A stretch of DNA of 64,000 nt from JAYSYM01 sp964543475 (GTDB lineage: Bacteria > Bdellovibrionota > Bdellovibrionia > Bdellovibrionales > JAMPXM01). The translations under genes were made by a program, and so were the position numbers. Below the pieces are notes generated by a model. It saw nothing but the letters and a program-made list of their open reading frames with translations, was not told where the DNA came from and did no database searches. This document shows positions 59,532-64,000 of the stretch, piece by piece (positions within the stretch are counted from its first letter, which is position 1; every line of letters begins with the position of its first letter). Where the stretch lies: positions 558,001-622,000 of the forward strand of contig CAZIYJ010000001.1 in the NCBI GenBank assembly GCA_964543475.1. Direction: 5' to 3'.

Positions 59532-60041
59532 CTATGCAGGATCTTGGCTTGAAAGTTGATAAAGAGCGTCGCCAGTTAGGCGATTGACTGACCATTCGTT
59601 CATGGGCTTGGCGCCCAAAGAATTGTAGAACTCGATTGCAGGTGTGTTCCACGTCAGCACAGACCATTCAAGGCGACCGCAATTTCTTTGAACAGCAGTC
59701 TTAGCTAAGTACGCTAATAATTTTTTGCCGTAACCTTTACCTCGGTGTTCGGGTAATACAAAAAGGTCTTCGAGATAAATTCCGGGCTTTGCTAGGAACG
59801 TTGAGAAGTTGTGGAAGAAAATCGCAAAGGCTACTTTTTTTCCTTCTTCTTCTAGGAATAAAACTTCAGCATACTTTTGGGGACCAAAAAGCGTTTGCGT
59901 GAGAGCAATTTCGTCTGCCACCACTTCGTGCTCGAGTCTTTCGTAGATAGCTAACTCGCGTATGAACTTTAGAATTTCTGGAACATCGCTGATGGTTGCC
60001 GGAACGATTTTTGTCGCGACTTTGCTTGGGCTGTCACTCAT
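59532..60041 (-). CDS. GNAT acetyltransferase, diamine/spermidine acetyltransferase-like
   Basis: 169 residues. YLEDLFVLPEHRGKGYGKKLL is motif A with R-G-K-G-Y-G pyrophosphate loop; the WNTPAIEFYNSLGAK motif B follows. The overall match is to the SAT1/SAT2 spermidine acetyltransferase type. Start ATG overlaps the trmFO stop (ATGA), so it is coupled to it. Confidence 0.88.
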   Translation of the reverse strand: MSDSPSKVATKIVPATISDVPEILKFIRELAIYERLEHEVVADEIALTQTLFGPQKYAEVLFLEEEGKKVAFAIFFHNFSTFLAKPGIYLEDLFVLPEHRGKGYGKKLLAYLAKTAVQRNCGRLEWSVLTWNTPAIEFYNSLGAKPMNEWSVNRLTGDALYQLSSQDPA

Positions 60042-61489
60042 GCATTCGCTCCGACAGCAGCTTCGGTCGCGGCTTTCAAAGCTTCGCTCGCGCGATCAAC
60101 TTGAGTTGACGAATGTAACGTAAGATTTCTCTCGGCCATCCATCCGGTCAAAGCCTCGCGGCAACGTTGAATCTGAAGCGCTCGCTTGTCGTCTTTGTTC
60201 CAGCGACGATTGCCAACAAACGTTTTAACTTCTTCGTCAGCTATTGGAGGAAATGCTCCAAAGTTGATATTGGTTGGTTGAAAGTGTTTGATCTTCGTTT
60301 CATCAGTAATGGCGTTGAGAAGCGAGCCAAGAGCAGATGCTCGCGGTGGAGCATCGAACTCAGCCGCATCTGTTTTTGATCGAACTTTTTGATCTAAGAA
60401 ATTCGCAACCAACATTCCGATGCATGTCGATTCGAAATAACCTTCTACTCCCGTGATTTGTCCTGCAAAAAACAACAATGGGTCTTGCTTGCTTGAAAGG
60501 TCGCGAGACAACGAGCGAGGAGTGTTGATGTACAAGTTGCGATGAATTGAACCGAGCTTTAAGAATTCAGCTTCTTCGAGACCGGGAATCATGCGAAGGA
60601 CACGCTTTTGATCGGCGTAAGCCATTTTGGTTTGGAAGCCCACCATGTTGTACGCAGTAGCCTCTTTGTTGTCTTGTCGTAGCTGAACAGCAGCAAATGG
60701 AATTTTGTCGGTGCGAGGATCTTTAAGGCCGATGGCTTTCATTGGTCCGAAGCGTAGAGTTAAAGGTCCGCGCTCGAGCATGGCTTCAATCGGCATACAG
60801 CTTTCAAAGTACGGAGTGTTTTTCTCGAACTCTTTTGCCTCAGTCTTTTTTGCAGCCGTAATAGCTTCCATCAGAGCAAAATACTCGTCTTTGTTTAGAG
60901 GACAATTGATGTAATCTTTTGTGCCTTTATCCCAGCGGTCAGCTTTCCAAGCGATATCCATGTTGATTGAATCAGTAGAAATAATCGGAGCGATCGCATC
61001 GAAGAAATATAGAAACTCTGAGCCAAAATGTTTTCGTAGATCGTGAGCGAGCGGCTCATGTGTCAGCGGGCCAGTTGCTACCACACAAGGACGCGGAATT
61101 TCATCAAGAGATGTCACTGCGCGAGTTTCAATTTTGATGTTTGGATGCGCACGTAAGGCAGAAGTGACAGTTTGAGCGAATCGTTCGCGATCCATCGAAA
61201 GCGCTTGGCCAGCTGGCACGCGTGATTCAAAAGCGGCTTTGACGATGAGAGAGCCAAGTTGTTCGGCTTCCCATTTTAACTGACCTGGCGCAGAAGTCGC
61301 TGCCAGAGAGCCGAACGAGTTAGAGCACACAAGTTCCGCACACTGATCAGTTTTGTGTGCCGGAGTCATGGTTTGACCGCGCATTTCAATTAATACGACT
61401 TGATAACCTTTTTCTGCGAGTTGAAAAGCGCACTCGCTACCAGCAAGCCCAGCTCCCACGATATGGATTGTCGGTTTGCTGTTGGCCAT
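60038..61489 (-). CDS. trmFO: TrmFO, folate-dependent tRNA m5U54 methyltransferase
   Basis: 483 residues (AGAGGAG site). FAD motif GAGLAGSECAFQLAEKG, the CAELVCSNSF signature with its conserved Cys, and RGPLTLRFGPMKAIGL are diagnostic. Uses methylenetetrahydrofolate and FADH2 to form T54 in tRNA. Length slightly above the ~435-450 norm owing to the C-terminal ~40-residue tail. Divergent from a DciA-like gene by 30 bp. Confidence 0.95.
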   Translation of the reverse strand: MANSKPTIHIVGAGLAGSECAFQLAEKGYQVVLIEMRGQTMTPAHKTDQCAELVCSNSFGSLAATSAPGQLKWEAEQLGSLIVKAAFESRVPAGQALSMDRERFAQTVTSALRAHPNIKIETRAVTSLDEIPRPCVVATGPLTHEPLAHDLRKHFGSEFLYFFDAIAPIISTDSINMDIAWKADRWDKGTKDYINCPLNKDEYFALMEAITAAKKTEAKEFEKNTPYFESCMPIEAMLERGPLTLRFGPMKAIGLKDPRTDKIPFAAVQLRQDNKEATAYNMVGFQTKMAYADQKRVLRMIPGLEEAEFLKLGSIHRNLYINTPRSLSRDLSSKQDPLLFFAGQITGVEGYFESTCIGMLVANFLDQKVRSKTDAAEFDAPPRASALGSLLNAITDETKIKHFQPTNINFGAFPPIADEEVKTFVGNRRWNKDDKRALQIQRCREALTGWMAERNLTLHSSTQVDRASEALKAATEAAVGANA

Positions 61490-61519
61490 GCTACTCCTCT
61501 GGTTATCGAAGGACGACTA

Positions 61520-61912
61520 ATGAGTTCAGATTCAGGTTCGCCAAAAAATCCACCCAAAAAACATAGCGGCCGACCGCGGAATGGGCGCCATCTGACGAAC
61601 ATGTCAGATGTGTTACAGTCGCTCCTCGAAAATGGCAAGTCAGCGCTATCAGATGGCTTTACTCGTTGGAAATTAGAACAAAATTGGCAGGAGATCGTAG
61701 GGGAAACTATTGCTAAAAATACAGTGCCTTGCTCCTACAATCGCGGAGTTCTTTGGCTCTGGGTTCCCAACTCAGCCTGGATGCAGCAGCTTTACTTCTT
61801 TCAAGACATGATCAAGGAAAAGGTTAACGGCTATCTCGGGAGAGAATTCGTCACTTCTGTGCGTTTTACATTGAATCGACGTGCCGCCGCTCCAAGCGAA
61901 AGCCCGGAGTAA
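61520..61912 (+). CDS. DUF721/DciA-like protein
   Basis: 130 residues from ATG 61520 (AAGGA site; upstream frame overlaps trmFO start and is not used). Basic N-terminal ~35 residues, then the DUF721 pattern W-x3-VGE-x2-A-x3-P (EQNWQEIVGETIAKNTVP), then SAWMQQLYFFQDMIKEKVN. DciA proteins load the replicative helicase onto DNA; many bacteria lacking DnaC have it. Ends at a 22-bp hairpin. Confidence 0.75.
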   Translation: MSSDSGSPKNPPKKHSGRPRNGRHLTNMSDVLQSLLENGKSALSDGFTRWKLEQNWQEIVGETIAKNTVPCSYNRGVLWLWVPNSAWMQQLYFFQDMIKEKVNGYLGREFVTSVRFTLNRRAAAPSESPE

Positions 61913-61971
61913 AAAAAGCGTCGTACACCCAATTTCCACTTTCCGTGGAAATTGGGTGTACGACGCCTTTT
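61911..61971. terminator. 22-bp perfect hairpin, bidirectional terminator
   Basis: GCGTCGTACACCCAATTTCC plus AC (61918-61939) and its exact reverse complement (61945-61966) with 5-nt loop, flanked by an A run (left) and a T run (right). Sits between the convergent DciA-like and mlaD genes; the stop codons lie just outside or in its flanks. Confidence 0.8.
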
Positions 61972-62791
61972 AGCGCTTGGCTTCGCTTTTTTGGATCGTT
62001 TCGCGAATTACGCTCTTTAAGTAGGTGTTTCGTGGTGAGCTGCCGACGAACGATTTGAGGCCTTGGTGAAGACTTGGGTCGTTGATGATCGCTCCGAGTG
62101 AGCCTTGGCCGCGATCAATTTTTTCCATGATATTAGCCAAGCTTTGAACGGCCTTTTGCATTTTGCGATCGTCTTTTGAGCCACGAACGTCACGAATAAG
62201 TCCGTCGAGTTCACTCAGCGTTGCATTCATTTGCGAAGTTGCGACACTGAGATTATTCATTGTCTTACCGATTGTGTTGTCTCGGTTTAATGTCGCCAAC
62301 AGAATTTGCATTTCTTTAATTACGGTAACAACGTTTCCGATTCCATCTTCTTTGTCAGTTAACATAGAAAATAAATCGCCGCTTGCGTCTGGCGGAATTG
62401 AACTGCCTTCAGCGATGAGTTCTCCGCCGATTGCCCCTGGAGTTAAGTAGATGTACTTATCGCCAAGAGCCCCCTGTGTTCTGATTTCAGCTTTGGTGCC
62501 TGCAGTTATTTTTTCAGAAAACTTTGCATCAACCTGAAAGTGAACTTCGAGCTGATTGGTTTGAGAAGAGAATGTAATTTCGCTAACGTTGCCAACTGGC
62601 AGACCTGCAAGTGAAACCACACTCCCCGGGAAGAGCCCTTGAACTTCTGTAAAAGGAGTATGGAAGTTTGCATAACGAGTGAACACCATTCGGTTGCCGC
62701 CAAGCAAAAGAATCGAAACTAAGATTGCGATCAATCCAATTCCGACAAACATTCCTACTTTGTATTCGAGTCGTTTTGAGTTCTTTTCCAT
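61970..62791 (-). CDS. mlaD: MlaD-family Mce protein
   Basis: 273 residues from ATG 62791 (the frame is open upstream to 62971, overlapping mlaF). One membrane anchor (VGMFVGIGLIAILVSILLLGG, ~12-32), Mce domain with VQGLFPGSVVSLAGLPVGNV, then a helical C-terminal tail (~150-273). Forms the hexameric ring that carries phospholipid in the periplasm. Last gene of mlaE-mlaF-mlaD. Confidence 0.92.
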   Translation of the reverse strand: MEKNSKRLEYKVGMFVGIGLIAILVSILLLGGNRMVFTRYANFHTPFTEVQGLFPGSVVSLAGLPVGNVSEITFSSQTNQLEVHFQVDAKFSEKITAGTKAEIRTQGALGDKYIYLTPGAIGGELIAEGSSIPPDASGDLFSMLTDKEDGIGNVVTVIKEMQILLATLNRDNTIGKTMNNLSVATSQMNATLSELDGLIRDVRGSKDDRKMQKAVQSLANIMEKIDRGQGSLGAIINDPSLHQGLKSFVGSSPRNTYLKSVIRETIQKSEAKR

Positions 62792-62801
62792 ATCAATCCT
62801 C

Positions 62802-63536
62802 TTAAGGTTCTTCACCGTTGATGAAGTCGTAAATTTTTCCTGATTTGGCTGCGCGAATCTCAGCCATTGTGTAGACGCCGTGGATTTTTCCGTCGAGCAA
62901 GAGTGCAATGCGATCACATACTGCAAAAGCACTCGGCATATCATGCGTGACAAAAATTGAAGTGACGCCACGTTCTTTAAGTCGCAAGATCATTTCCTGA
63001 ATTCGAACTGTGTTGTATGGATCAAGACCTGCTGTCGGTTCATCGTATAAAACAATTGATGGTTGAAGCAGGATCGCTCGAGCTAGTCCTACGCGTTTTT
63101 GCATTCCACCTGATAAATTTGCGGGATAAGTATTTTCATTTCCGGCAAGGCCGAATTCCTCTAGCTGATCTTTGATCGCTTTTCGAATTTGATCGGGTGT
63201 CATCTTTGTGTGTTCGCGAAGGGGATAAGCCAAGTTGTCAAAGACTGTCATCGAGTCAAAAAGCGCCCCGTTTTGAAAAACGTAGGCCACTTTTTTTCGA
63301 ACGTCGACGAGTTCAGTTTCGCGAAGACGTGTAATCTCTTCGCCTTCAATAAAAATTTGTCCCTGATCAGGTTTTTCAAGGCCAATTAAACTTCGAAGAA
63401 TTACTGATTTTCCGGTGCCAGAGCCGCCAAAAAGACCAAGGCATTCGCCTTTTTGAACATGCAAATTTACATCTTTGTGCACATGCTTGTCGCCAAAGCT
63501 CTTCTGAAAATTTTTAATTTCGATTGCTGCGCTCAT
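62802..63536 (-). CDS. mlaF: Mla ABC transporter ATPase
   Basis: 244 residues. Walker A GGSGTGKSV, Q-loop YVFQNGALFDS, signature LSGGMQKRV and Walker B IVLYDEPTAGLD, with switch His in VTHD. Provides energy for lipid transport with MlaE. The ATG overlaps the mlaE stop by 4 bp. Confidence 0.95.
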   Translation of the reverse strand: MSAAIEIKNFQKSFGDKHVHKDVNLHVQKGECLGLFGGSGTGKSVILRSLIGLEKPDQGQIFIEGEEITRLRETELVDVRKKVAYVFQNGALFDSMTVFDNLAYPLREHTKMTPDQIRKAIKDQLEEFGLAGNENTYPANLSGGMQKRVGLARAILLQPSIVLYDEPTAGLDPYNTVRIQEMILRLKERGVTSIFVTHDMPSAFAVCDRIALLLDGKIHGVYTMAEIRAAKSGKIYDFINGEEP

Positions 63537-64000
63537 AATTCAAACATCACAAAGAAAAGTTTAGTTAAGAAAAAGTCCCCGACGAGAATCGAAATTGAGG
63601 AGCCCACAACCGCTTTCGTCGTTGCGATACCAACACCTTGTGTTCCACCTGAAACTGTCATCCCGTAATAACAAGAGATTGTTGAAATAAAGAAGGCAAA
63701 GAAAACAGTTTTCAGAAGGCCAGAGAGATAGTCAGTGATTGTTACAGTCTGAAAAATCTTTTCGTAATAGAAACCAGGGTCGAGTCCAAGTTCATGATGC
63801 CCAATCACTAAACCGCCTGCGATACCAACGATGTTTCCAATTGCGGTGAGAATCGGGAGTGTGATCAAGCAAGCAAGAATCCGCGGAATAACAATTTTCT
63901 TAATAGGCGAGGTGCCGAGTGCTCGCATAGCGTCGATTTGTTGTGTCACGACCATTGAACCAATTTCGGAAGCAATCCCTGCGCCTACTCGAGCTGCAAT
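63533..64000 (-). CDS. mlaE: Mla ABC transporter permease, C-terminal part
   Basis: Continues beyond the right edge; the frame is open to 64000 (AARVGAGIASEIGSM visible before the Met at 63955). Signature GSMVVTQQIDAMRALGTSP and membrane segments (VIPRILACLITLPILTAIG, FFAFFISTISCYYG) match MlaE/YrbE. First gene of the Mla operon visible. Confidence 0.93.
   Translation of the reverse strand: MAARVGAGIASEIGSMVVTQQIDAMRALGTSPIKKIVIPRILACLITLPILTAIGNIVGIAGGLVIGHHELGLDPGFYYEKIFQTVTITDYLSGLLKTVFFAFFISTISCYYGMTVSGGTQGVGIATTKAVVGSSISILVGDFFLTKLFFVMFEL

Noticed and set aside
1..64000. CRISPR arrays, tRNA, rRNA, transposases
   Set aside because: None found: no regular spaced repeats, tRNA-like cloverleaf or transposase frame was seen.

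Overview
The window looks like chromosome from a Bdellovibrio-like predatory bacterium (Bdellovibrionota), judged from gene content and not from a database search. Pointers are two short flagellins in tandem, many signal-peptide and lipoprotein genes of no known family, a secreted endonuclease I, a lipoprotein polysaccharide deacetylase, an MpaA-like M14 murein peptidase and an Mla (Mce) lipid-transport operon. Base composition is moderate (mid-40s % GC by eye) and even. I see no tRNA, rRNA, insertion sequence, prophage or CRISPR array. Genes are dense, with many overlapping stops and starts.

Layout. 1-5.4 kb: a type II secretion F (TadC-like) fragment diverges from maf-yggS-proC; then small envelope genes, an exported protein with a spaced His/Cys pair, and a DivIVA-domain gene. 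5.4-11.6 kb: endonuclease I, a probable outer-membrane barrel, an MFS transporter fused to a rhodanese-like domain, a LysR regulator with a dyad operator, and a secreted protein overlapping a diheme c-type cytochrome gene. 11.6-16.3 kb: valS (its ribosome-binding site lies in a hairpin), an SDR and a subtilase. 16.3-23.7 kb: the most unusual block, with an exported ~912-aa protein carrying amidoligase (glutamine-synthetase-fold) motifs, an exported DUF2252-like kinase-fold protein, a membrane protein, a 2-oxoglutarate/Fe(II) oxygenase and trmO. 23.7-33.5 kb: exported hydrolase, PhoX-type Tat protein, SDR, VWA lipoprotein, an outer-membrane protein/giant lipoprotein pair and a transglutaminase-like protein.

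33.5-44.4 kb: RNase R with a long Arg/Pro/Glu-rich N-terminus, the two flagellins with sigma-28-like promoters, a deacetylase lipoprotein, folA-thyA, an HD phosphohydrolase and a Thr-Pro-repeat lipoprotein. 44.4-49 kb: thiolase, a catalytically degenerate SDR and a glutaryl-CoA-dehydrogenase-like gene (acyl-CoA metabolism), then purD. 49-55.4 kb: a secreted Asp-Gln-repeat protein, an NtrC-type regulator and, upstream of it, the overlapping set M14 peptidase - HAD phosphatase - sensor kinase. 55.4-64 kb: glmU-glmS (UDP-GlcNAc supply), small acetyltransferase and metallopeptidase genes, trmFO, a DciA-like gene, and mlaE-mlaF-mlaD.

A dispersed palindromic repeat occurs five times at 3' ends of genes, often providing or abutting the stop codon; it is the clearest non-coding structure. 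The best candidates for an undescribed system are the exported amidoligase-like/DUF2252-like pair and the M14-HAD-kinase-regulator cluster.
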